Shown here: in pieces, positions 34,500-43,963 of the stretch
How the letters are laid out: every line of letters starts with the position of its first letter
How positions within the stretch are numbered: the first letter of the stretch is position 1
Assembly: GCA_025354405.1 (NCBI GenBank)
Contig: JANXMY010000082.1
Location: 1-64,000 of the forward strand
Direction: 5' to 3'
Length of the DNA stretch: 64,000 nucleotides
Source of the DNA: Armatimonadota bacterium
GTDB taxonomy: Bacteria; Armatimonadota; Armatimonadia; Armatimonadales; Capsulimonadaceae
Notes under the pieces: model-generated
The model's database searches: none
The model's input: the letters and a program-made list of their open reading frames with translations, nothing else
What the model was told of the DNA's origin: nothing
Made by a program: the position numbers and the translations under genes

Positions 34500-37256
34500 A
34501 TGCCTAAACTTGTTATCCTCGACGGGAACAGCCTGCTTTACCGCGGCTTCTTCGCCATGCGTGCTCTCTCCACTTCCGATGGACTCCCGACGAATGCCGT
34601 CTACTCTTTTATCCTCATGCTGCAGACGATCCTCGAGCGCGAAAAGCCAGACGCCATCTTCGCCGCTTTCGATCCACCGGTCGCGACCTTTCGCCACGAA
34701 GAACTGGCTTCTTATAAAGGCACCCGGAAAAGCATGCCGGACGATCTCAAGCCGCAGCGATCCCTCGCCCGTGAAGCTGCCCGCGCCTTTCGGGTCCCCG
34801 TCGTGGAAGTAGATGGTTACGAAGCCGATGATGTCTGCGGGACACTCGCTGAGATCGCGAAAGCGCGAGGCTACGACGTCATAATCGTCACCGGTGATGG
34901 CGATGCTCTTCAGCTCGTCGACGACGGCAGCCTGCTCGAAGGCCGGGGCAAAGTGCAGGCCATGATCACCGTCAAAGGCGTCACCGATGTTATCGTCTAT
35001 GATGAGGCCGCCGTGATTGCGCGCTATGGCCTCACACCTGCCCAGATCCCTGACCTTAAAGGCATCAAAGGCGATGCTTCGGACAATTTGACCGGCGTTC
35101 CTGGTATCGGTGAAAAAGGAGCGATCAAACTTCTCAAAGAGTTTGGGACATTGGAGGAGATATTATCTCATGTCGATGATCTGCCGGAGAAGACAAAAAA
35201 CACTCTGATTACGCATGCGGATTCCGCCTTGCAGTGCAAACGGCTCGCCACGATTGTCCGTGATGTTCCTCTGCCGGAGTGGGTGGTCATCACAGATGAT
35301 TACCAGGAAATCGGTCCAGACTTCGATACCATCCGGGAGATGTTCGAGCGATTGGAATTTCGCACACTCCTCAAACGTATCCCAATTCAGGAGCGTGAAC
35401 AGCGGGCAAAGGCGATTGCCGACAGCTCAGAGGCGCCAATCAACGCGACGACTGAGACACGGACCAGTTCAGACGCGCGTCATGTCATCTCAAGTTCCGA
35501 ACAATTTACCGCGCTCCTCGCACGGCTTACGGAGACAAATACTCAGGTCGGATTACAGCTTCACACAACCCCGGCGAAATCTACGTTTATGGGTGTCACG
35601 CTGCATGGTATTGCATTTGGTTTTCCCGATGCCGCCTATTATGTCGAATGGCCAGAATGGGGGGCTGCTCTCACCTCCTGGCTTACAGATGACAGCTGCC
35701 TCAAGTCGGTCTACGATCTTAAATTTGTCTCAGGGGTATTCGGCCGGTTAGGGGTGGGCCTTCGGGGAGCCACCTTTGATGCGCTGCTTGCCGCGTATCT
35801 GCTGAATGCTGGGCGTGCGTCCTATCCCCTTGCAGATCTGGCCGCTGACAATGCCGGGATGGAGCTGATCGCCGACCCCGAAAATCCGGCTGCGGGCGTC
35901 ATGGACGAAGCTTGCGCGATTCAGGCATTGGAGATTTCACTCACGCCACGCCTGGAGCGCGACGGCCTTTCGGCGATTTTCTCCGGCATCGAGATTCCTT
36001 TATCTCCAGTGATTGCCCGCATCGAGCGCGACGGTGTGTCATTGGATGCAGCTCTGCTGGGAAAAGTTAGTCTTTCGCTAGCCTCGCAGATCAACGCTCT
36101 GGAAACCGACATTTTCGCAATGGCCGGAGTGAAATTTTCTATCGGCTCAACCAAGCAGCTTCAGGAAATTCTGTTTGACAAGCTGAAGCTGCCCGCGGGC
36201 AAGAAAACCAAAACTGGCTACTCGACGGGAGCGGAAGTGCTGGAAGATTTGGCCTCTAAGGGGCACGATATCGCTCGCAAGATTGTCCAGTGGCGCGAAG
36301 TATCCAAGCTCAAATCCACCTATGCGGATGCTCTCCCTGCATTGATCAATCAGGAAACAGGGAAGATCCACACATCGCTGAACCAGACGGTAGCCAGCAC
36401 CGGGCGGCTATCGTCGAGCAGCCCGAACCTGCAAAATATCCCCATCCGCACCGAAGTGGGCCGGGAGATACGCAAAGCATTTATCGCCTCGCCCGGGCAT
36501 GTCCTCGTGTCCGCCGACTATTCGCAGATTGAGCTGCGGATATTTGCACATATGACCAAAGATCGGGCTCTGGTCGAAGCCTTCCAGACCGACGCAGACA
36601 TTCATGCCCAGACCGCCCGGCGTATCTTCGAGGTACCTGAAGACCAGCCTGTGACGAATGACCAGCGGCGTCAGGCTAAAACGATTAATTTTGCTGTCAT
36701 CTATGGGGCCAGCGCGTTCCGAGTTGCCGTCGAACTCGGAATTGATCAAGCCCGCGCCGCTGCCCTCATTAAAGCCTATCTGGATTTGTATGCCGGTGTG
36801 CGGGTTTATCTGGACACTGTTTTGGAGGGCGCTCGCGAAAATGGCTACGTGCAGACCCTGCTGGGCCGCCGCCGCTACGTCCCCGATATCAACTCAAGGG
36901 TCTTTCAGTTCCGCCAGTCGGCGGAGCGGGAGGCTGCGAATATGCCCATACAGGGAACCAGCGCGGATATCATCAAGCTCGCAATGCTGCATGTTGATAC
37001 CGCTCTCATGGAAAGCAAGCTGGGGGCACACATGGTGCTGCAGGTGCACGATGAACTGCTGTTTGAGTGCCCTGATGCCGAAGTAAAGCCACTCTCAGCG
37101 CTGGTTCGAAAGGCCATGCAGAATGCCTATCCGCTGGACGTGCCGCTGAAAGCGGAGGTCAAAACAGGGCATAACTGGTGGGAAGTTACCCCTGTTGAGG
37201 ATTTCGCCGAGAGCGACTCCGAGCAATTAGCAGGCTTATTCACAGGCCAGAACTGA
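34500..37256 (+). CDS. polA: DNA polymerase I with degenerate proofreading domain
   Basis: 918 residues from ATG 34500 (MPKLVILDGNSLLYR). Residues 1-290 are the 5' nuclease (FAAFDPP, VDGYEADDV, GIKGDASDNLTGVPGIGEK). About 315-500 keep the shape of the 3'-5' exonuclease but the DxE metal motif is replaced (VGLQLHT) and later motifs are lost, so no proofreading is expected. Polymerase motifs: A DYSQIELRIFAH (about 672), B RRQAKTINFAVIYG (about 722), C QVHDEL (about 847). Phe of the O helix is kept. It works in Okazaki fragment maturation and repair. Confidence 0.96.
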   Translation: MPKLVILDGNSLLYRGFFAMRALSTSDGLPTNAVYSFILMLQTILEREKPDAIFAAFDPPVATFRHEELASYKGTRKSMPDDLKPQRSLAREAARAFRVPVVEVDGYEADDVCGTLAEIAKARGYDVIIVTGDGDALQLVDDGSLLEGRGKVQAMITVKGVTDVIVYDEAAVIARYGLTPAQIPDLKGIKGDASDNLTGVPGIGEKGAIKLLKEFGTLEEILSHVDDLPEKTKNTLITHADSALQCKRLATIVRDVPLPEWVVITDDYQEIGPDFDTIREMFERLEFRTLLKRIPIQEREQRAKAIADSSEAPINATTETRTSSDARHVISSSEQFTALLARLTETNTQVGLQLHTTPAKSTFMGVTLHGIAFGFPDAAYYVEWPEWGAALTSWLTDDSCLKSVYDLKFVSGVFGRLGVGLRGATFDALLAAYLLNAGRASYPLADLAADNAGMELIADPENPAAGVMDEACAIQALEISLTPRLERDGLSAIFSGIEIPLSPVIARIERDGVSLDAALLGKVSLSLASQINALETDIFAMAGVKFSIGSTKQLQEILFDKLKLPAGKKTKTGYSTGAEVLEDLASKGHDIARKIVQWREVSKLKSTYADALPALINQETGKIHTSLNQTVASTGRLSSSSPNLQNIPIRTEVGREIRKAFIASPGHVLVSADYSQIELRIFAHMTKDRALVEAFQTDADIHAQTARRIFEVPEDQPVTNDQRRQAKTINFAVIYGASAFRVAVELGIDQARAAALIKAYLDLYAGVRVYLDTVLEGARENGYVQTLLGRRRYVPDINSRVFQFRQSAEREAANMPIQGTSADIIKLAMLHVDTALMESKLGAHMVLQVHDELLFECPDAEVKPLSALVRKAMQNAYPLDVPLKAEVKTGHNWWEVTPVEDFAESDSEQLAGLFTGQN

Positions 37257-37259
37257 CTC

Positions 37260-38168
37260 TTACACCAGCAGGTCACGCAGGCGGCGAACGTTGACCTCGT
37301 GCATCGTCTCACTCTCAGGTGTTTCTACAATGATGGGCAGGCCGGCAAGTCGCGGGTCGTTGACTAGAAGTCTAAAAGCTTCCAGGCCAATCTCCCCCTC
37401 ACCGATATGGGCATGACGATCTGCATGGCTGCCGAAAGCTTTCAGCGAATCGTTGGCATGAAGCACCTGCAGCCACTTCAGCCCGATGATTTCATCGAAG
37501 AGCCGCATCGTTTCGGCATAGGTTTCCGGGGTGCGGATGTCATACCCAGCGGCAAAGATATGACAGGTGTCCAGGCACACCGCCAGACGCTCCGGTTCTT
37601 TCACTCCGCCAATAATCCTCGCCAGCTGCTCGAAGCGACCGCCCAGATACGTCCCCTGCCCCGCCGTCGTTTCCAGCGCCGTCCGCACTTTTGCGCCGGG
37701 CGTTTCTGCGTGGATAAAATCCAAACTCTCGATCAAACGCGCAATACCGACATCTTCACCCGCTCCCCCGTGGGCTCCGGGATGACTCACGAGGAAGTTT
37801 ACTCCAAAGGCTTCCGCCCGTTCGATTTCCGCCCGAAACGCGGTGCGTGATTTTGCCAGCACCTCACTGCCCGGCTCCGCGGCGAGATTGATCAGATAAG
37901 AGTCATGGGCGACCGTTTTGGTAATGCCGCTTTCCGCGAGTGTTTTTTTGAAAACCTCGGAAATTTCCGAGGAAATCGTCGGTGCCCGCCATTGACGCGG
38001 GCTGGCCGTGAATATCTGCACAGTCTCGCAGCCAATGGCTTTGCCACCGAGTATTCCATTGTGATGCCCTCCCGCCGTCGACATATGTGCGCCGATCAGA
38101 GGTTTAAGCAGTGTGGTCACTGGCGTTCCGAGGGCTTCGCCGAAGAGTGGGCTAGTTTGAGTTGTCAT
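37260..38168 (-). CDS. nfo: Endonuclease IV (AP endonuclease)
   Basis: A 302-residue zinc enzyme that cuts DNA at abasic sites. LIGAHMSTAGG opens the TIM barrel; VSHPGAHGG, ALETTAGQGTYLG, LDTCHIFAAGYD, HANDSL, RHAHIGEGEIG and IVETPES are the ordered metal-site motifs. The N-terminal 22 residues are an unusual extension. It is convergent with polA, three bases apart, a repair pairing that may be chance. Confidence 0.95.
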   Translation of the reverse strand: MTTQTSPLFGEALGTPVTTLLKPLIGAHMSTAGGHHNGILGGKAIGCETVQIFTASPRQWRAPTISSEISEVFKKTLAESGITKTVAHDSYLINLAAEPGSEVLAKSRTAFRAEIERAEAFGVNFLVSHPGAHGGAGEDVGIARLIESLDFIHAETPGAKVRTALETTAGQGTYLGGRFEQLARIIGGVKEPERLAVCLDTCHIFAAGYDIRTPETYAETMRLFDEIIGLKWLQVLHANDSLKAFGSHADRHAHIGEGEIGLEAFRLLVNDPRLAGLPIIVETPESETMHEVNVRRLRDLLV

Positions 38169-38196
38169 AGTAGTTTGATGATAGGGATGAAAGGCG

Positions 38197-39252
38197 TCAA
38201 TCCCCCTTCTGCTGGATTAAAGAAAGACCTTTGCTCATGTCCAGCATCCGCTGGACGGGACGCAGAGCACGGAGGCGAATATCTTCGGGCATGGTAATTT
38301 CAGGCAGATTATCTCGCATACAAAGATACAGTTTCTCCAGCGTATTCAGGCGCATATAAGGGCAGGAAGCACAATTGCAGCCGGAGTTTGGCGGTGAGCA
38401 AAGAAACTCGGCGTCTGGACGGGCTTTCTGCATCTGATGCAAGATGCCGACTTCGGTGGCGACAATAAACTGTTTCTGCCCTGTCTGTGCCGTCACATAT
38501 TTCAGAAGAGCAAGGGTTGAGCCGACAAAATCTGCCTGGGAAAGCACTGCGCCCTCGCACTCCGGATGAGCAATCAGCTGTGCGCTGGGATATTCGGCAC
38601 GCATCTTTGCCAGCCGACGCGCACTGAACTGCTCATGTACAATGCAGAAACCAGGCCAGAGCACCATATCGCGGCCAGTCTGCTGCTCTACCCACTTGCC
38701 GAGATGACGGTCCGGGCCAAACACAATCGGGACATCAATCGGCAGCTGCTTGACAATCTCGGCGGCATTGGACGACGTCACAATGATATCCGAGACGGCT
38801 TTCACGGCGGCGGACGAATTGATATAATTAATTACCGTATGGCCAGGGTACTGTTTCAGCCACTCAGAGTATTCCTCAATCGGGCAGCGGTCCGCGAGGG
38901 AACATCCAGCATCGAGATCAGGGAGAAGTACGAGCTTCTCCGGATTCAAAATCTTGGCGGTCTCGGCCATGAAGTGAACGCCGCAGAAGACGATCACATC
39001 CGCATCGGTGGAAGCTGCCGCCTGCGCCAGTGCGAGACTATCTCCAACATAATCCGCCAAGTCTTGTATCTCACTATCCTGATAGTAGTGCGCGAGGATG
39101 ACGGCATTTCGGTCTTTTTTAAGCCGAAGAATCTCGGTTTCCAGGTCCAATGAAGGATCAATTGATCGGATGCGCAGGGAGAGGTCCAGCGGCTGACCGA
39201 AACTCTGTGCCGGTGGGTTCGCAGGCGTCTTTGCAAGAGTTAGTGTTTCCAT
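38197..39252 (-). CDS. nadA: Quinolinate synthase
   Basis: A 351-residue [4Fe-4S] enzyme that condenses iminoaspartate with DHAP in NAD synthesis. [20 protein letters not shown] near residue 53 is its signature; cluster Cys occur in [16 protein letters not shown] and the C-terminal [14 protein letters not shown]. nadB and nadC are not nearby. A TATAAT box on the minus strand ends 6 nt before the ATG, implying a leaderless mRNA. Confidence 0.96.
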   Translation of the reverse strand: METLTLAKTPANPPAQSFGQPLDLSLRIRSIDPSLDLETEILRLKKDRNAVILAHYYQDSEIQDLADYVGDSLALAQAAASTDADVIVFCGVHFMAETAKILNPEKLVLLPDLDAGCSLADRCPIEEYSEWLKQYPGHTVINYINSSAAVKAVSDIIVTSSNAAEIVKQLPIDVPIVFGPDRHLGKWVEQQTGRDMVLWPGFCIVHEQFSARRLAKMRAEYPSAQLIAHPECEGAVLSQADFVGSTLALLKYVTAQTGQKQFIVATEVGILHQMQKARPDAEFLCSPPNSGCNCASCPYMRLNTLEKLYLCMRDNLPEITMPEDIRLRALRPVQRMLDMSKGLSLIQQKGD

Positions 39253-39258
39253 ACCGTA

Positions 39259-39264
39259 ATTATA
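39259..39264 (-). promoter_or_regulatory. -10 box of nadA
   Basis: TATAAT on the minus strand ends 6 nt upstream of the nadA ATG (39252), so transcription should begin at or next to the start codon. The -35 is poor. Confidence 0.6.
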
Positions 39265-39356
39265 CCTTCCCTGAAGACTGGACTGAACTTTCTCTCCAAT
39301 CTCTGCGTCTTTCGTAACAGTGTCCCGATACTAAGCAAGAGAGCATCACAAATACT

Positions 39357-40865
39357 ATGGACCAAACTTACATCGACACCGCTCATTTACTCCGCCGCGC
39401 CGGTTTTGGCGCAGAACCGACTGCGATTCGCAGTGCGGCTCAGAACGGTCTCTCTGCGACTACTGACGCTCTCCTTCACCCGGAGCGCATTCCGGAGAAT
39501 CTCGACGATGATGCTACTTTGGCACGCCTGACCTCTCTGCTGCCGGAAACAAAAAACGGTGGGACGCCGACACAGGCCGTCAAAATGTGGTGGACACATC
39601 GGATGATTGCTTCTGCGCATCCGCTCCAGGAAAAGATGACACTCTTCTGGCATGGTCATTTTACTAGCAAGGACGGCAAAATGGCGGGCGACCTGCTGTA
39701 CCGCCAGAACCAGATGCTTCGTAAAAACGCCCTGGGAAATTTCCGGTCCCTCACTCTCGCCGTAGCGCGTGACCCGGAAATGCTGCGCTACTTGAATGGC
39801 AACCAAAATCATAAAGCCCAGCCGAATGAAAACTTCGCACGGGAGCTGATGGAGCTTTACACCTGTGGTATCGGTAATTATACAGAAGACGATGTGAAAG
39901 CCGGTGCACGGGCATTCTCCGGCTGGAACCTCCGAGGGGAAGATTTTACGTTTAATTCAAATCAGCATGATAACGATCCGAAAACTTTCATGGGAAAAAC
40001 GGGAAATTGGAACGGGGATGACATCGTCGATATTCTGATGGCACTTCCTGCTACAGCGCGGCGGCTCTGCACGCAGCTCTTTACTTACTTTGCGTACCCA
40101 AACCCGGAGCCGGCAGTCATCGATGCTCTGGTGCAGACGTATTTCAGCAGCGGCTATGATATTCGAGCCATTATGAGTCAGATACTGCACTCGCAGGCCT
40201 TCTATTCTGATAAAGCGCGTCTTGCAGTCATCAAATCGCCAGCGCAATATGTCGTTGGGACCATTCGGCTGCTCGGAATGGACAAAGCTGTCGAACTGAT
40301 ACTCTCGGATATTACGTCCGCAAATGATATGGCGGCAAATCCAGCGGCTATTCCCGCTGCGGGCACCACCGCGCCGCTGGCAAAAGGACGCCGCCTGGGG
40401 GTTCTGGCAAGCCTGCCACTCGCGATGCGAGAGATGGGTCAGGATCTTCTGGCCCCGCCGACGGTAAAAGGCTGGGACGGCGGAGAAAACTGGATCAACA
40501 CATCCACCTTGCTGGCACGCATCAATTTTGCCGATGTCATTTCGCGATCAAGGCAGATGTTCGGGAGTTCATTCCCCTCTGCTATCGAGTTTATGCAGCA
40601 GCATGCCCTGACACCGGAAGGCTGGGTGGACTATCTGGCGGAAACGCTCGGGCCGCTGCCGATCACACCGTCCACGCGCCAGACTTTGATTTCCTACATC
40701 CAGAGTCCGGATTTGCCGGCTTCGACGGTTGTGAATGTTCAGTTTCAACCGGTGCGCCGTAAGCGGGCTGGTCGCCTGAAGGAAGACGGACCCGGCGGCT
40801 TGGAAGGACGACTACGCGGTGTAATCCCCCTGCTAATGGCTACACCCGAATACCAGGTTTGCTAA
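39357..40865 (+). CDS. DUF1800-family protein
   Basis: A 502-residue protein of the DUF1800 family. Seen: HLLRRAGFGA near the start, KMTLFWHGHF, and the conserved ENFARELMELYTCGIGNYTEDDV. No signal peptide is evident. DUF1800 genes are regularly followed by a DUF1501 gene, as here (35 nt later). The family is common in Planctomycetota, Armatimonadota and relatives; its biochemical role is unknown to me. Confidence 0.9.
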   Translation: MDQTYIDTAHLLRRAGFGAEPTAIRSAAQNGLSATTDALLHPERIPENLDDDATLARLTSLLPETKNGGTPTQAVKMWWTHRMIASAHPLQEKMTLFWHGHFTSKDGKMAGDLLYRQNQMLRKNALGNFRSLTLAVARDPEMLRYLNGNQNHKAQPNENFARELMELYTCGIGNYTEDDVKAGARAFSGWNLRGEDFTFNSNQHDNDPKTFMGKTGNWNGDDIVDILMALPATARRLCTQLFTYFAYPNPEPAVIDALVQTYFSSGYDIRAIMSQILHSQAFYSDKARLAVIKSPAQYVVGTIRLLGMDKAVELILSDITSANDMAANPAAIPAAGTTAPLAKGRRLGVLASLPLAMREMGQDLLAPPTVKGWDGGENWINTSTLLARINFADVISRSRQMFGSSFPSAIEFMQQHALTPEGWVDYLAETLGPLPITPSTRQTLISYIQSPDLPASTVVNVQFQPVRRKRAGRLKEDGPGGLEGRLRGVIPLLMATPEYQVC

Positions 40866-40900
40866 ACAATTGATTTGCTGAAACTAGGAAAGAGAAAACC

Positions 40901-42139
40901 ATGTCTGTTACCCGTCGAGATTTTATCAAAAAGAGTGCGACCACTGTAGCCGTCGGCCTGGCAGTTCCGCCCTGGCTCGCAAAAATGGTCTGGGCGGATT
41001 CCGTCACCAGCCGTGCTCTCACACCCACCGGCCCGGCGGGAAACCGTTCACTGGTGGTTATTCAGCTCACTGGAGGCAATGATGGCCTGAATACGGTCGT
41101 CCCCTATGCTGATGCGGCATATCATTCGGCCCGGCCCGGGCTGGCACATGCGGACAGCTCCGTGTTGCACCTGTCGAACTACGTCGGACTGTCACCTGTG
41201 ATGGCGGGAATGAAGGGATTGTATGACCAAGGGCGTTTAGCAATTGTGCAGGGGGTCGGCTACCCAAACCCAAACCGGAGTCATTTCCGCTCGATGGAAA
41301 TCTGGCAGACGGCGGAGCCGGAAAAGATGGCCTCCGAAGGCTGGGTCGGGCGCTATCTGGATGCCATCCGTACGGGCCGCACGTCGCCGCTGACAGGAAT
41401 CAATATCGGAAATGAGGCCAGCGAGGCGTTCACAAACGCCCATGCTGCAGTGCCAAGTATTCAGGGTCTGGCGAACTTTGGCGTCGTCTTCCCGCGTAAC
41501 CCGGATGGTGATGCCCGCACTGCGGCACTTAAGCAGGTTCAGCTTGGCGATACCAATACCCCTTACGGACACTTTTTCCAGCAAACGGCCCAGGAGACGT
41601 ATCAAAGTGCTGATCAGATCGCCCAGGGGATAAAAAAGTATCAAAGCACGGTGCAGTATCCGAAAACGGCCTTTGGCCGGAGCATGCAGGAAGTTGCGAT
41701 GCTGGTCGCGGCAAATTTAGGAACGCGAGTTTACTACATCTCGACGGGCGGATTCGACACGCATGCCCAGCAGCTTCGACGGCATGGGCAACTCTGGCAG
41801 GATGTTTCCGACACCCTGGCAGCGTTCCAAGCCGATGTCGAGCAGATGAATGCCGGAGACCATGTACTGACACTGGCCTTCTCCGAGTTTGGCCGCCGCG
41901 TCCACGAAAATGCAAATGGCGGCACGGATCATGGGACTGCTTCTGAGATGTTCCTGCTGGGCAAACCTGTCAAAGGGGGGCTATACGGCTCCTATCCAAG
42001 CCTGACTGACCTGGACCATGGCGACCTGAAATATTCCACCGACTTCCGTGCCGTCTATGCGACCGTTCTGGACCGCTGGCTCGGCGCAGACAGCGAAGTC
42101 GTACTGGGTAAGCGCTACGAAGATTTAAAATTCATATAG
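40901..42139 (+). CDS. DUF1501-family Tat-exported protein
   Basis: A 412-residue protein with a twin-arginine signal (TRRDFIKKSATTVAVGLAV), so it is folded before export. LVVIQLTGGNDGLNTVVPY, YISTGGFDTHAQQ, LTLAFSEFGRR and NGGTDHGTASEMFLLG are the DUF1501 pattern, related to the alkaline phosphatase/sulfatase fold with Asp and His at likely metal positions. It works with the upstream DUF1800 protein by gene linkage only. Confidence 0.9.
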   Translation: MSVTRRDFIKKSATTVAVGLAVPPWLAKMVWADSVTSRALTPTGPAGNRSLVVIQLTGGNDGLNTVVPYADAAYHSARPGLAHADSSVLHLSNYVGLSPVMAGMKGLYDQGRLAIVQGVGYPNPNRSHFRSMEIWQTAEPEKMASEGWVGRYLDAIRTGRTSPLTGINIGNEASEAFTNAHAAVPSIQGLANFGVVFPRNPDGDARTAALKQVQLGDTNTPYGHFFQQTAQETYQSADQIAQGIKKYQSTVQYPKTAFGRSMQEVAMLVAANLGTRVYYISTGGFDTHAQQLRRHGQLWQDVSDTLAAFQADVEQMNAGDHVLTLAFSEFGRRVHENANGGTDHGTASEMFLLGKPVKGGLYGSYPSLTDLDHGDLKYSTDFRAVYATVLDRWLGADSEVVLGKRYEDLKFI

Positions 42140-42167
42140 TTGTTTTTTGCTCAAAATGCGATACAAT
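42140..42167 (+). promoter_or_regulatory. Candidate promoter of the AN1-like zinc-finger gene
   Basis: TTGTTT (42140-42145), 16-bp spacer, TACAAT (42162-42167). Confidence 0.5.
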
Positions 42168-42226
42168 AAACGCGAGTTAGTCACCGATCCTGTGCGCTTG
42201 TCACACAAGCGAGAATGGAAAGACCA

Positions 42227-42592
42227 ATGGCACGCATCCTTGACAATGAAGGCAGACTTCTTGGAGGCTTAGAATTATCTTTCGCGGAGCTTTTGGCTCC
42301 ACTCAGCAGCAGGGAATTCACCCCGGTTCAATCCCCAGGCGAGGCCTTAAGTCCACCGATTTATGGGCCGGAGGAAGAAGTGCTGCGGCTCGTGTGCAGC
42401 TTTGGAAAGTTGCCGCTCTTAGTCTACTCGGCATCGGAAATAGCTGGAAACAACGATTTTCGTCCCGCGGACTGTCTCAACCAAGTGGATAAGCCGCATA
42501 AAAGGCACTACTGTCCCGATTGCGGCGGTTACTACTGCGTCACACACGCGGCGATATCGGCACATGATTGTCAATCCGTTTTCAGGCATTGA
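42227..42592 (+). CDS. Small protein with AN1-like zinc finger
   Basis: 121 residues from ATG 42227 (MARILDNEGRLLGG), after GGAAAG; an in-frame ATG at 42215 is possible. The N-terminal part is not recognised. The C-terminus CPDCGGYYCVTHAAISAHDC has spacing C-x2-C-x4-C-x2-H-x5-H-x-C, matching the last ligands of AN1-type zinc fingers, which are mainly known from eukaryotes and archaea. Function unknown. It shares a terminator with the converging PEP-CTERM gene. Confidence 0.75.
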   Translation: MARILDNEGRLLGGLELSFAELLAPLSSREFTPVQSPGEALSPPIYGPEEEVLRLVCSFGKLPLLVYSASEIAGNNDFRPADCLNQVDKPHKRHYCPDCGGYYCVTHAAISAHDCQSVFRH

Positions 42593-42593
42593 C

Positions 42594-42627
42594 AAAAAAA
42601 GCGTGAGGGGATTTCCCCTCACGCTTT
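42594..42627. terminator. Bidirectional intrinsic terminator
   Basis: Perfect 10-bp stem GCGTGAGGGG (42601-42610), loop ATTT, CCCCTCACGC (42615-42624), with an A-run on the left and TTT on the right. It separates the converging zinc-finger and PEP-CTERM genes. Confidence 0.88.
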
Positions 42628-42647
42628 CCCAATTTTGAAGTGCGAGA

Positions 42648-43304
42648 CTAGGCGGCGCGGCTGCCCGTTACTTTTGCTTTGCGAGCACGGAAAGCCAGCC
42701 CCAGTAGGCCAATTCCGCCCAGCACGAACGGAGCGACAGATGCTGGCTCGGGAACCGCAGCCGGAGCATAAGTGACAGAGGCACTCAGGGAGCCATTTGT
42801 TTGCGAAAACGAATTGCCAGGTGAGGAAAAAGTCACGTTGTTAAAGGTATAGATACCAAGAGATCCAAAGTCATAAGTTAAACTCGACGGCCCGGTGAGT
42901 GTGACGTCTGCCGTTGTCTGAATGGCATTGATCAGAGTGTCGGTGTAGACGCCTTTAAATTCTTGCGTCTGGGTCGTACCGCCGTCCGGAGTTACACTAA
43001 GATCCAAAGTAAATGGGGTCAAGATCGTAGCATTAGGACTATCGAATGCAGAAAAGTTCGGACTATCGGACGAAACCATTTCCGTAAAGTTGCACAGATT
43101 GATTTTCGTTGGGGCCTTATTTGTCGGGGTTGTGTTGTCTTGGACGGTCACATAAGTACTGGGGTCCGAGGAATTGATGATGTTCGGCGAAAACACCGTC
43201 GAAAAGCCAAATCGCCCCGGTGCTGCCGCATTCGATGCACCTGCCACAATTGCCGTCAAGGCCACTACACTCATCAAACCGGTCATTACTTTAGAGTACT
43301 TCAT
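42648..43304 (-). CDS. PEP-CTERM sorted exported protein
   Basis: A 218-residue secreted protein. N-terminal signal MKYSKVMTGLMSVVALTAIV with cleavage near SNAAA. The C-terminus has VPEPAS, a hydrophobic helix (VAPFVLGGIGLLGLAF) and a basic tail RARK, the PEP-CTERM signal removed by exosortase. The middle is Ser/Thr-rich with few charges, typical of surface proteins. No exosortase gene is in the window. Confidence 0.9.
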   Translation of the reverse strand: MKYSKVMTGLMSVVALTAIVAGASNAAAPGRFGFSTVFSPNIINSSDPSTYVTVQDNTTPTNKAPTKINLCNFTEMVSSDSPNFSAFDSPNATILTPFTLDLSVTPDGGTTQTQEFKGVYTDTLINAIQTTADVTLTGPSSLTYDFGSLGIYTFNNVTFSSPGNSFSQTNGSLSASVTYAPAAVPEPASVAPFVLGGIGLLGLAFRARKAKVTGSRAA

Positions 43305-43462
43305 TCTTAAAACTCGCTTTCTTGTTCGCGTATCCTGACTAACCTATTTGCACAAAGCGTGCCAAGATACACCCAAATACGGGCATTTCCGTCGAATCTG
43401 GTAGTAGTAGCGGGTATACTGCGAACAAAGTAACTGCATAGAGCATTGAGGAACAAATCGCT

Positions 43463-43963
43463 TTGAAAGAAAGCACTTTAACATCGGACGAACGGCGCGA
43501 AGCCATTGTGGGCGCAGCCGAAGACAAAAAAGCTAATTATATTACCGCACTTGACTTGCGCGGCAAGACACTGATTGCCGACTTCTTTATTATCTGCTCG
43601 GGAACCTCCAATATCCATATCCGCTCGGTGGCCGACGGCATCATGGAAGCGATGGAAAAACAGGGCATTCGGCAGCGGCGGATTGAAGGCTACAGTGAGG
43701 CAACTTGGATCCTGCTGGATTACGGCGATAATATCGTTCACATCATGGCAGAAGAGCAGCGCAGCTACTACGGTCTCGAAAAGCTCTGGACCGGGGAGGC
43801 TCCGCCGGAGCGCGAACCGGAGCGTCTTGCCGGAATGGGCATCGGTGAATTTGATGATGATTCCGAGGACGACGAAGAAGATGAAGAGATAGAAGATGAT
43901 AAAAGAGAAGACGACGAAATAGAAGAAAGCGAATCGGAGCACAAACATGCCCCCGCCGCCTGA
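43463..43963 (+). CDS. rsfS: Ribosomal silencing factor RsfS
   Basis: A 166-residue protein; TTG 43463 is the only near start (MKESTLTSDERREAI), with GAGGA upstream. ALDLRGKTLIADFFIICSG and SEATWILLDYGDNIVHIM are RsfS motifs. It binds ribosomal protein L14 on the large subunit and blocks joining when nutrients run low. The C-terminal 45 residues are almost all Asp/Glu, then Lys/His, a tail that standard RsfS lacks. It overlaps the next gene by 17 bp. Confidence 0.93.
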   Translation: MKESTLTSDERREAIVGAAEDKKANYITALDLRGKTLIADFFIICSGTSNIHIRSVADGIMEAMEKQGIRQRRIEGYSEATWILLDYGDNIVHIMAEEQRSYYGLEKLWTGEAPPEREPERLAGMGIGEFDDDSEDDEEDEEIEDDKREDDEIEESESEHKHAPAA

